Source of the DNA: Leptasterias polaris
Taxonomy: Eukaryota > Echinodermata > Asteroidea > Forcipulatida > Asteriidae
DNA length: 64,000 bases
Assembly: GCA_037783415.1 (NCBI GenBank)
Contig: JAZGTN010000165.1
Coordinates: 1,054,001 to 1,118,000 of the forward strand
Direction of reading: 5' to 3'
Both the position numbers and the translations under genes were made by a program. The notes beneath the pieces were generated by a model. The model saw only the letters and a program-made list of their open reading frames with translations, was not told the origin of the DNA and ran no database searches. Below, in pieces: positions 10,801 to 24,200 of this stretch (positions within the stretch are counted from its first letter, which is position 1; the number at the start of each line of letters is the position of its first letter).

Positions 10801-13800
10801 ACTGGATACCCTCATTTCGATAATGTCAATTTGCAAATCGGAATGACTGAGGTTTGATGGTTGGAAAGACAGGTTATTCTTCATTCAGATCTGTTTATAA
10901 TACAAAAAATTAATACAAAAAGCAAGTTAGCTTTCTGATTAAAAGTTCATTATATTCTCCGCCCTATCAATCATGGAACATTATTTAAACAGTGAATGCA
11001 TGTGATTAAAGTCAGTCAGACATTGTCTGGGTTGAATAATATGCCTATTTGATGTGTTGTTGCTTCTGGGTACAAGACGTTTACTAACATCTCGATGTAC
11101 TATTTATTTCTATTGACATGATTGTTATCCAAGAAGCATTCATCACTTTTCAAATTTGTTATGAAGTGGAGTGAATAATGTGTATTGTTTTGTGTTAATA
11201 TTACTCTACATACTAATTGTTATTTGTTGTTTTTGTTTCTGCTGTAATTTGTTTTGTTTTGTATTTGTCAGTAGGCAATTCAAAACAAGCCTCCTTTTGG
11301 CTTCTGAAAATGCCCCGTATTGGTTTGCTACGTATCCATTATATTAAATTATTTTCCTTTCTTTACTACGGAAGCGTATTGCCGCCACATGAATAAAAAA
11401 AAATCTGACTTATCGTATACGTACACGATAACTTATCGTCTACGTACACGATAAATCCAAACTTTTCGTACGTACACGATAAGTTTGGATTTATCGTGTA
11501 CGTACACGATAACGATAAGTCAGATTTTTTTTTATTCATGTGGCGGCAATACGCTTCCGTACTTTACTTTTTTTTTTCATTAATTATTTGTTTTCAATCA
11601 GTTCTTGATTGTCTTTGATTTAAATCATTGTTCTAAATTTGTTTATTATTCTCTCTTTTTTTGTTTTACCAATGTGAAAATAAATCTTGATTTGAATTAC
11701 TAATTGCTTTTATCTAGTGCCTACATCTACGACATCGTTACTGCTACCTACCACCCCCATTGCCATCACTACCACCAAACCACCACTGACCACCCCTACC
11801 CTACCTTTACCAACAACCCAACCGCTGCCTTCAACTAATACACATTCTCCAAGCACTAACCAACCGCCAGCAACGACTCATTGGAGTACCGTCCCGCCTG
11901 ATATTTATATACTTCCCCTTTTAGACCCCACCACGCCGTCAGATCGTCGCACCGAGCGCCCAACACCTACCACGGCTGCCCCGCTTGACACGTTCTGTCC
12001 CGTGGAGATTACTCAGGGCGAGACTGGCTTGTTCAGCTGGCCGAGGACTCCAGGTGGATTTGTTGCCATCGTACCCTGTGTTTACGATGTGCAGGCGGGC
12101 TCTGCCACAAGGAAATGGTAAAATTAGCTTCGTCAGTTTTAAATAGGAGCTTACCGAAATAAACGTGCGAATTTCTAATCATAGCCAAACTTCATGATCC
12201 GCCATCTCGTTTAGTATGCCATTTGTGCAACAGTAACCGAAGAGTCTCAGTACACACACGAAGGGCGTATATATCTGCCTTCATGACTATAATACCACGT
12301 GTGGAGGGTCCAGGCTACATTTCCAAAGCATTACAGGGGAAAACAAAATAACTGTCCAAACGATAGCATTGATCAGTTGGTAACAATAGTATTAATCTTT
12401 CTAAATCGTCTGTTGGTGCATGCAGTGAGCAGCGTCCGGATCGCCTGGCTGCAGCATGGGAAGAGCCGGATTCCAGACAGTGTCCCACAGTATCACGGAT
12501 CCTCCAAGATATCTCAAATATAACTATAAAAAGCGGTAAGTATTCACTCTTGTGTGAGGACAGTGGTGAATAGTTCTCTGAGATACAAGGCTAAAACCTT
12601 GGTGCTTTATTGTTTTCCCAGCCACAAAAAATACTGTTTACTTTTATTTTTCCAACTTCCAGATAATGCCGTGAACGTCTCGGAGACCCTCACTGACGTC
12701 ACGTCTGTCCCGGATGTCCTCACACCCAATGACGTCACTAACGTAGTTAACACGTTTGAGAATCTCGCCAGGGCCCTCAGCGTCTACGCAAATGATAACC
12801 AGGAGGTGTTCGGGAACGTTTTAGACTCCATCGATAAACTAACCCGAGTCCCGAGCCCCCAGCTTCTGGCGAGTCAAACGAATGACGACTCGGCTTCAAG
12901 GTAATGAAGCTCACCTGATTTGACATTTGGATTTAACCTTTATAGACCTTTCCATTGTTGATAAACAAAGTGCGCCGGTTGGCATGGACGGCCGAATGTT
13001 AGCAAAACATTAAATTGTGTTAAAATAAATGTTGTGACCAAATTCAACATGAACTGAAATACCTTCCATGATTGGTTGATTTGTTTCAAACAAATTCAAC
13101 ACTATTTTTGAATATTTTTCTGTTTTCGGTTAGCAGTTATGGCTTTCCATAGTTTTCCAACCTCGGTTGGCAAAAACTCGGGCTGTGACGTTGCAATAGA
13201 AAGGTCTATATGGAAGGGAGTACCTAGGAGTTACAACATTCTTGGAAGGTTCCACTAGTTACTGCCATGGCTACACATAAGCCAACAAGTTTGATTAGCA
13301 TGGACGGGTGTATAGTTACTTTTCGAGGTAATTACAAAAGTATTGCCCTACCTTTAAAGGTGTCATATTTTGTTTACTCCAGGCTTCTGCGATCCATTGA
13401 CGAGTTCAACCTGGGTGTGCGCTTCTCGTCCAATCTTCTCGTGGAGGAGACGCCCTCTGTTGATGTTATTGTGTTCGACATCGAAGATCCGATGGAAAAC
13501 GGATTGCTCTTTTTTGGATCGGGGCAGCCCGATGGAAATGCCCAGGTGAGCGTATAGTAGTTTGGGAAATAATTATAAGCAACGAAGTTTGCTTTAAAAC
13601 CTTTGAAGTATTACCATATGCCTTATCAGAGTGAATTCCCACCATTCAGAGTTTCAGGTCCTGATACGCAGCTTTTCTATCTTTTTTTGTCGAAGTACAA
13701 TAAAGGTGCTGACAAAAAACCCAAACCTCTCAGTCTTAATGACAAAATTGATGTAAACTTGTTTTTAAAGTGGATGCATTAAAGGCACTGAACACGTTTG

Positions 13801-16800
13801 GTAATTGTCAAAGACCAGTATTCTCACTTGGTGTATCCCAACATATGCATAAAATAACAAGCCTGTGAAAATTTTGACTCAATTGGTCATTGAAGTTGCA
13901 AGAAAATGATGAAAGAAAAAACACCCTTGTTGTACAAATTAGTGTGCTTTCAGATAGGAATAAAAGGCTTCTAGCCAGAAGTCTTTTATTATTTTAGTGA
14001 GAAATTACCTCTTTCTCAAAAACTACGTTACTTCAGAGGGAGTTGTTTCTCACAATGTTTTATACTATCAACAGCTCTCCGTTGCTGGTTACCAAGTAAG
14101 TTTTTATGCTAATATATATTTTGAGTAATTACCAAACGTGTACAGTGCCTTTAACTTATTATTACTATCATTTTTTGTTGGGGGGAGGGGTATGCAAATT
14201 CTCCAAAACAAGACTAAAAAAGCCACTGTATTTGGGCTACAAACAAAAATTCAGATGTAAATAACTGAAGGGAGCTGAATGTAGGAATTTATATTCCTCT
14301 TAAAACAGTCTACATTGTAGGATGGAGGGAGATAATGACCATGAAAACTCCCTCGATAAGAAGCACTGCAGATGTTGATAAAGTATATATAACCTTTTGA
14401 GAAACGATTCTCTTCTAAAGAAATGTGATTTTAGAGAGAAAAAGATTCAGAAGATTTTAAAACTAAGACACGTTTCATGCATGAAACGTGTCTGGGGTTA
14501 TGTATTCTAATTACGGATCATTCTTCCTGCGTGGACATGACCGCTACAGATTTTTGGCGATATCTTAAGGGAATGTATACGTTTGGTAATCACTCTTAAA
14601 ATAAATGACAATAAAAAGCTGGTTAGAAGCCTACAGCAGCTTTCGATATTATAAAGCATTCTGAGAAAATTTCACTTCGAAGTTTTGTGGTTATGTAAAC
14701 ATTATTTATATATCAGTTGTTATGCCCCCAAATTTGAATCTGAGAAACGTTTCTGTCAGAAACGCTTCTCAGATTGTGTATTCCTGTAAGGGATTATTCT
14801 TACTGCATGGACATATTCGCTCCGGATTTTCGGCGATATCTCAAAAACGCGACCACCTTTTGAAATGAAATTTTCAGTCCCTACCTAGCTGCATGGGTTT
14901 TCCCTGGAATACTTCTCTGGGGTTTTCCTCCCACATCTAAAACTAAAACTTCCTTCGTTGTCCTCTCTCCATTTGATTCTTGGCTATAGTACAGTGATAA
15001 AGTTCACTTATTTGAGAGTCCATGGCTTCATAACCAGAATAAATCACATGAAATGAAATGAAATGAAATGGATAATTTCTCACTTACTTACTCCAATTTG
15101 TAAACTTTACCCCCTGTTCACAGCCTCACCTAATTACCAATTCATCCATTAACAACCAAGGGGCACAGCCCAACGTTACCGAAATCTCGCCGGATGGGAT
15201 TGTCAAAGGCTCCCTCTTTATGCCCAACTCTCTACTGGAGTCTGTTGGGGATGAGCTCATGCGCTGCCAGTTCGTCATGTACGAGAAGACAACATTTTTT
15301 GATGTGAGTAGTTCTTGAAAACCTTTGTGTTGTGATAATGGAAGACAGTTTGTAATGTAATGTGGTGACTATGTTTTGTAATCAATTGAAGCAATTATAA
15401 CGACTTAAAGAACTCTCTTGTCACCTTTGTCTGATTCCTGTACACGCAAGTTCTACTCGACGTTCCTTTTGAGGACAGAGACAGTCTGTTTTCTGTCCAG
15501 TCTTGATTCAGTTACGATGAGTTGAGAGGAATGTTTTAAGGGTTTAATGCCATAGCACGGTGAGGTACGGGTATCAGTGTACATTAAGTATGCGGCAATA
15601 CCATGTGAGTGTATTATAATCTACTCTGCTGTGTAGATTTGTTCTTTGAGAACTTATCTCGCGAAATATTTTACTGCCGCGGAGTAGATTTCGGAATTCA
15701 GGGGACAAGTTAGTTCTGAAAAGAACTTTCCTGTTTTTTAACTACTACCTCGGTGGGAGGTAGAAGATCGGCAGGGGACTGCTACTTTCGCTTCGTGGAT
15801 TGAAGGGCATTCTCGGTATCACTGTCACGGAGTGAGTTCTTAATGGTCTCAACGTAGTGGCTAGTCTGCTCTAGTTATCTTCGGGAGACTAAATAGTGGT
15901 TACGATGCTGGTCTCTTTAGAAGGAATCCAGAGGATATGTTTTGCCCTTTTCATAAGTTTACTGTTTATACCATTTTGAAACTTTAAAATAAGGTTAGAT
16001 GTACAGTTAGTACACAACATTTAGACTGGCATTGTTAGGCAATGCATCCGTAATCGCGTGATGTCAAGTATGTCACTGTTTATTTTTAAATATGCAGATT
16101 ATTCAAGAGTCAAACAGGAATCGAACCCTGACGAACCAGCAAGAGAATGAAGACAACGGTATCCAAACTACTGACACCAAGACGTCAGGGATGAACGGGG
16201 GTTCGAATTCCACCAATAGTAGCGTCATCACCGATTGTATCTCGACCTCGTGTCGTTCAGAGTACACCACTGTCATAAATGCTGTCGTCATTTCCGGTTC
16301 AGTTGGAAATCTGAATATTCATGACCTGGACGAACCTGTGACTGTGACGTTTAGGAAAATCGAAATGGTATGTCAGGAAGATTATCAAAAAAGATGTTAA
16401 TGCTCATTGATGTGTTTTGAATCAAAACCTACAAAATAAGGAAGTTTTTGCTTATCGGACACATTGGGACACTTACAGCTTGTTAAAACGAACTATTAGA
16501 ATGAAAGGAGTAACTCGTTATCCAAAGACTAATGCAAATTCAATCCTAATTAATGCATTTTAGTCAAAGTATAGTCAAATATTGTTTTCTGAATTGTCAG
16601 AGAACTGTGAAACTTCACAACTGTTTCTACTTTTCACTTTTTACAGAATGCAGATAATCCACGATGTGTGTTTTGGGAAGAGGAAGGGAATGGTGAGTGC
16701 ATGATGAGACCTTTAACAATAATCATTCGTACTGCATTTATTGAATTATACCTCACTTTGGGAAGGTTTTAAAGAGGGTGAAAAAGTAGTGTTTAAGTTT

Positions 16801-18264
16801 TTTAAATATTGAGGATTGCTACTGATTCTATGCTGTGTAAATGTTTGGTAATTTTTTACTTATTTGAAAACCGAAGAGTGTAAAGCACTTTACCCCAGTC
16901 TTTTGTGAAAGAAAAACATAGGCACATAGGCTGGGATTTGAACGCACGACCTTTGGTAATTTACAGCAGATGCCTTACCACTAGACCACCAAGATTGCCC
17001 AGTAGCCAGAGGCAGTTCAAACCCTATATTATTTTAGCCGCGTGTACAGCAACAATGTAAAATTTGTATTGGGGGGGGGGGGGTATTAAGAATATTATTT
17101 GGTTTTATCTATGACACCAAATTATGAAGTTATTGCTTTATCACCAGGTGGGAGGGGAGGTTGGTCAAATGATGGATGTTACCAGGATTTCAATAACTCG
17201 GACGATAATAACATTGTCTGCAAGTGTAATCATCTAACCAACTTCGCTATGTTGATGGTAAGTGTCGTTTCTAAAACATCATTCTATAAAATTATAACCT
17301 TACTTTGATCAGGATACCAGCCAGACTACCATGCGGTGTAGTCTATGTTGTGTGTGGCTGGTTCCTTACCATTTATTTTTTGCTTTAGCATGTTCTTTTG
17401 CAGGCCAATATTTTCTAATGGGAAGCTTTCCTTCAATGCGTCTGAAAAGATAGTACTGTATTGTCAGACTGCCATTATTGAATAAATCAACATTGTCAAC
17501 AATCGGTTGTAAAAGTGTGTCGTCATTCTTCTCTAAACCACGCCCACCGTCAAACAAACCGGCTCAAGCCTTTGTGAAAAGCTAAGAAATAATGTATAAA
17601 TATAATGTATAAATATTCATATGTGTCCTCAGGGATTGTAGCCGTTTCCAGGGGTCTGAATTACTCTGCAATTATTTGTCCTGCTGGGAATGAGTACAAC
17701 CATATTTTTGCGTACAATTCCTGTGTATTTTCCAAACATATTCACAGTATTTCTAAATCTTTTGTAAGAGATGCTCCCGTCAAAATTATACTTAATACTA
17801 CACTCACTCTTACTCTCTGTGTTGCCCATTCCAGGATGTGTACAGTGGCGGCAATGGAATCCCAGAGGGACACCAATTCGCTCTCTCTGCCATATCGTAT
17901 GCTGGCTGTTGTATTTCACTCATAGGACTGGTGTTAACTCTAATTACGTACACCTGCTGCGGGTAAGCCGAGTACCAATTCACTTCTGCATTATTTCCTT
18001 TAAAACGAAGGAGTAACCCTGGCCAGAAATTAAACGTGCGGGAAGCTAGTTCCACTAGTAACTGGCTCCCAAGTAAGACAACATGTTTGATTGAGAGGAG
18101 ATGTGGTGTTGGAAACTTCAGAACCTAGCACAGACTGTCAGCAAGACATATGTAAGCCTGCTGCAATGAACAGATAGATCCACTAATCAGTGGGTTCGGA
18201 TCTCAGTGGGTCTGTATTTCTGTGCAATTTTGTGCGCGAAGTGAAAAACGCTTTCAGCCCCTCC

Positions 18265-18296
<32 letters not shown>

Positions 18297-21200
18297 GACA
18301 TGACACCTCGTAGATAGTGGAGTAATCCAGTAGAGGATATCAAGTACTTTGACTCGCCAAGGGCATTGCACTTTGGAGAAAACAGTCAAACCAATAACAT
18401 GTTATGCGCCGTGACTTAATAGTGTTATCAGCCCTTATTTACGGTATTTATTTTGGAAAATCGTGTTCATACATTTAACTAAAATTGTATGTCCTTCACT
18501 TCACGGACCCAGTTTTACTTGATACTGTGTATCAATTAAACAACTTATCTTCAAGGTCGTTTGTGAGCAGTTTATAACCAATTGTTTTGTTTCGTTTTCT
18601 TTTCATTTTGTGTCTTTCAGTTCAAATTCAAGATCAAAGTCAAACACGTAAGTGTTACAGATTCTTATTTCTAGAGTTTTCCTTGCGTATGTTTGTTATT
18701 TTGGGGTTTCTTCAGAGGGGGGCCGGGGGTGAGTTTTATTGTTGTTATGAACATACTTGCTTTGTTAAATCCAAGAGTGATTTCATACAAAGAATAATTA
18801 TGAGTGTAAGGGAAATGATTCGAACTGCATGGATTCGTATTGTCTCTCCCCCGGGCAAGCTCAGTGCTCTAGTGGTAAGACATCTGCCCCAGAATGACAA
18901 AGGTCGTGGGTTCGAATCCTATATAGTTCCATATAGTTCTTTATACCCGATGAAAATTTAACGTGCGTAAGTTAGTGCGACTCTTCCAGATTTTGATTTG
19001 AAAAACATAGGTCAACACCTTTCAATAAATTTCACATCACTTAAGTTATAGTTGTTTTTGTTTTCGGTTTACAATGTATTTCTTTTCCTCTTTTCCAGTG
19101 GGAAGAATCTCCGCGGAGACAAGCGCGTGAAAGTTCTTGTCAACTTCGTCGTCTCACTAATACTCGTCAACTTCTTCTTCATTGTCGGGTCCCTCGTAGC
19201 CGAGTTCAAGGATGACCTTGTCGACGAGTTGTGCACAGCCATGGCCATCTGTCTCCACTTCTCTCTGTTGGCTGCCATGGCGTGGATGGCGGTGCAAGCT
19301 TTCAATATGTATATGGCATTGGTGAAAGTGTTTGAGACTTATTATTCACACTTCATATTGAAGATAGTGCTTGGAGGATGGGGTAAGTGACATGGGGTGA
19401 ACCACCGGGGGAAAAGAGGGGTAGGGACGGTTGATGCGAGTTTATGGTCCCTCTTCACCCATTCCTATAGAATGAGACTTGGTATTCAATGATATCACAA
19501 AATTGAGTATGACAACGATTATACACATGCTCAAAGTTAAAAAAGGAAGCTTTAAATATATATATTTTTTTTAATAGCAACATTTGTAGTGCCCCATCCC
19601 AAAGATGGGGTTGTTTCTTAATTTACGAAGGAGGTGTACTGCAACGTACTACGTCATAGCTTCTCAGGGATGCTATGTTGAGGCAATCAATTACAGGGTA
19701 AATCAACTGTTCTCGAAAATGTGCAAATGCGCAGGAAGGAACTTTTAAACAATGGAAATTTACCTGTTAAGTCTCCCATTACTCGCAATCAAGGGGGATT
19801 TCGAAAAGGTATCATATCATTTAAACTTCAGGATAATATCTTTTACGGTATTAAATATTTTATGCAATCAAAATTAAATCCAAGACCTTATTTTTTTTTC
19901 TTACATGTTTTTTCATGGTACTCAGGTATACCTATGGTGATTGTTGGTATAACAATTGGGGTAGATCTTCAGCACTACGGATTCAACAACAACATGTAAG
20001 TGTCTTCAATCATTCTCTTCACAGTTGGATTTTAAAGCAAGTCACGCAAAGAAATGTTTTCAGAAGTACGAAAAGAAAATAAACATCTCGAAAGACATCT
20101 CGATTGATAAATTAAGGGAGTTTTGAGTTGCCTGAAAGTGGATTTTGGCATCTTCGAATGAAATTACACTTTTTGGCAACAATTTATCTGGCGCACTTTT
20201 TCTTTTTGGCGCGTCGTAAGGTAGTCATGTTGGGGTTCTTCCAAATTCGTCTATTTTTGACATTATTAGTAAACTGTTATTGCATAAATTAATTGTTGTG
20301 TGTGTATAGAACACACTGAATGATTTTCAACAAGAAAGTACATCTCAAAATGTCGCACTGGTCAAGTTTTAAGCCTCGTAATATCTCTTAATCTGTTTAT
20401 TTAATGTATGCGTTATGTATTTTGATTGATATTGAGAGTGTTTTAATGGAATAGCAACTTATCAATTGAAATATTTGTTTACTTTCAGCTGTTGGCTGAG
20501 TGGTATCTCTTTTTATGTAGCCTTTCTTACCCCTGTTTGCCTCGTCCTCATCTTCAACACGTTTGTCTTCGTCACGGTCACGTGGAAGCTATGCCATCTA
20601 CGCAAGAGCAAAATCAGCCAATCAAATCGCTTTGACCTGAGCGGCCAGCTGAGGGCGTCAGCCAGCATCACCTTCCTCCTTGGGTTGACTTGGGTGTTCG
20701 GGTTCTTCGCGATAGGGGAGGCTAGTTTAACCTTTAACTATCTCTTCGCCTTGTTCAACTCGCTGCAATGGTTCAGCGTGTTTGTGTTTCAGTGTCTGCT
20801 TCAGCCAGATATCAGGAAGCGATGGGTTATGGTATGCTGTCCATCCTGCTCTTCTGAACCTTACGATTCAAAGTCAGGTAAGTCTAGTTTTAGTAGGGTC
20901 CGTAAATCATTTGCTACCAGTTAGGAACAGACTTTGAATTTAACTCTTAAGTGCACAAGTAACCACCCAAGAAGTTACACCTGCAGGAAGATTCCACTAA
21001 TTACTGGCACCCAGTAAGCAAAAAAGAAAGAAGGTTTGATTGGCAGGGGGAATGGGTGTTGGAAACCACAGAACCTAGCACAGGCTGTCAGCAAGACATC
21101 AGGAAGCCTGCTACAATGTCTGTACAATTTCGTGCACGAAACATATTTTCCAGCTCTTAAAAGAAAAATACAAAATTCTGGGACCTGATCCCCGTCTTAG

Positions 21201-24200
21201 ATATGTGGAATGGTTCAGTCTAGGATATCAAGACTTTGACTCCCCTTTGCTAGGCATTGCACTTTTGAAGAAAGAAGTAAAATAAATAAAATGTGCCAAT
21301 ATTTGTTTAGTGTTCCCGGCAGCCAGTTTTTTTTTCCTACGAACTTTTTGACACCCGCATGCGCACTTACTTACTCCTGAATAAACTATGAATATTAATG
21401 AGGGTTAGTGTTAGGCATTAGGCATGCCTCAGAATAATTCATTTAATGCGCATGCGCGGGTGTCAAAAAGTTCGTAGGGAAAAAAATCTCGCTTCCCGGC
21501 GCCCACTTCAGGGTGGCTGGTCTTTCACACCCTAATGTCCCGGTGACCATTGTTGACATGGATCCCTATCGCTTGTACAAACCAATTTACAAAGTCAGCT
21601 CTTGATTCACCAACTGGGTCAAATGCATCAGATTGACCGAGAAACATTCTGATACCGAGCTCCAGGTCAATTGTAACCTGGGACTTTTCGAGTTTGGGCT
21701 TGAGAAGACTTCGGCTGTAATCACAAAAGGTAGTCTATATCGGTCCAATGGTTGTATTTAGGTCCTCGTGTACACCAGTAAACCAGTTTGTGATTTCGTC
21801 GTGTTCCTGTCTCTGTTAAAGGGGTCGACACGTTGCCTTCAAATCTCATTAAATTTTACTGTTTGGAGGTGTTCCTTATCCTTATTGAGAGTTGTCCTTG
21901 CAATAAAACACCTTTAATGTGTAATAATTAGTGAATGACGAACAGTAGTTAGGCCGTAGCCAGTGGCCTGGTAAACCTATCAGATGAACCCTGGGTAACA
22001 TACCATTCTCTACCTCTGAAGCTAGCACAGTATTGGGCCCGAAATTGCCAGCCGCATATTCGCGGAATAACCAGCCTCATATTCTGAAAAGTAGAACACA
22101 TGCAGTACAGGGAGGTGAGTATAATATGGCTCATCTGTTCACCTCCCTGTGTTGCATGTATTCTATTTTCGGAATATGTGGCTGGTTATTCCGCGAATAC
22201 GCGGCGTAGCTTCAGGTAGCTCGGTTTGTATGAACGTGTATGTAAACACCTACACCGTTCATATGTCAAAATGGATCGCCACAAAAAAACAGATTGAAGA
22301 CGTGTCCAAAAAGAAGAAACCTCGTCAATCAGGGTAAGACAACTGTCATGGGACTAACCGAGAGAAACAACCGGTGTTGTTTATACCAAATGTTTATTGT
22401 GGACAGGAGGGATGAGGACTTAGACACGGTGTGGACGGGGATTCTGTCCCCCCGGAGATTCTGTTCCCCCATATGGAGAACTGTGCACAAACTGCTTTTG
22501 ATAGCGCCCTCTTTTGAATCATCCCTCTCCAGCCCACGTTAATTTCCCATAATTATGGGGGACAGAATGATCTCCGGGGACAGATTTCCCTATGACACCG
22601 GCACATCACAGCAGCACTCTGATCATCGTTTTACGACTTGAAATAAGACTAGTAGGAACACGTCGGCCATTAAATGGGAGTCAAAATCTTGACTCCCATA
22701 AATGGCGGACCGTGTTAGTTCACGAATAAAAGGGAAACCACACAGTTTTGAGGAATGTTTGTGTGGATCATTATATTCTACTTTTAAAACATCTTTCCGA
22801 CTGTGTTCATTTCACATCAAACGCTTGTTATAGCCCAAAGCGCCCAATCCGAAGGCAACGTGTCCCTTTAAATTTGCTGTTATATTATCTGAATATGGGA
22901 TTCACTAACACAAAGGATGACAGGTAGTCATTGTGTGCTATTTCGGGATTTGGATCTATACATCTTGACAAAGGTTCCCGTCTTCTTTTTCTGAAGGTGC
23001 TTTTTCCACGACAACTCGTAACCGGACTAACATGGCTAAGCAAGGTAATAACAACACCGGCAAAACCCTCAACACGGTCTCATCCTCCTACACAGGTGAG
23101 AAATTTATGTTTACTGTTGTAACGAGGTCAGGGGCGTCGATGGGTGGGGGACGGGGGGACATGTCCCCCCCCCCCCCACTTTTTAGACTGGGGGACAGCA
23201 TATCAGATGTCCCCCCACTTTTTGATTGACTGTTCATTAGAAATATGCAACACAATATAAAAATATACACAATTTTCTTGATTTAATATTTCATTACAAT
23301 TTTTGTTAAATTAAAGAATAGCGAACAAACGGTGAAATGTTTTCTTCATTTTCATCTTTTTTCTTATGGACCACGCGCAGAATGGTCTTTTGGGCCTATT
23401 TCCGTTTCTATAATACAGACAATAGACGACAAGTTTCGTTCAAGACATGAACGCCCAAATCCCGCTTACAAACTGTTGTTAGCATTCAAGTTATGCGTCT
23501 TTTGTGTATGCTACGGTACACGATCCCTCCACAAAGGAATTATGTGTGTGCGCGCGCATGTGCAAAAATGTGTTACATTTTGTTACAATCGCACAACCAC
23601 AAAATGTAGTAAAATCCATTAAAATAAATAGGAGCAGTTTGGGCCATGCCATCACAAGATTTGTCGAAGAAGCAGTATTTTGTTTTTTCGAAGAACTTCA
23701 AGCTGACACACGATAAACGCCGGACTAAAGCATTATCTCACCATACATGATTATCCATCAACAAGGGAATAAATTTTATAAATATTTAGCCTAAAGCTTT
23801 TTGAACATTTTGAGTGCGTTCCGGTCCTACTATTTTCTTTGCGTGTCATTCTCTAAAATACACTCTGTATGATGCATATAATTTATATATTACCATAAAA
23901 ATGTTTTTTGTGGTCACATCAGTCTCATCTAATGGTCTGTTTGCACACAACTACACGTATGATTTCACCTTTCCCTTTACACAAATTAAATGTAAAATTA
24001 ATGGTGTGGGGTGCAAATAATGTATAATGTAAGATTTACTTTTTCAAGACTTGCTTGCCTGTCCCCCTACTTTTCAGTAGCGACCGACGCCCCTGAACGA
24101 GGTTGTAAAAAGTAAGCTCTTTCGAAACCTTTTCCGAAACCTTTTCCACGCTCCAGAAATTTGTCCATTTTTTGTAATCTTGGAAAGGGGCGGGCGTAGC

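Noticed and set aside
17605..18055. Several overlapping 80-106 codon frames on both strands
   Set aside because: They are shadows of the TM1 exon and its flanking introns.
20466..20924. Stand-alone gene for a short membrane protein
   Set aside because: It is the last 7TM exon of the receptor plus read-through into the next intron; phase and motifs join it to the upstream exons.
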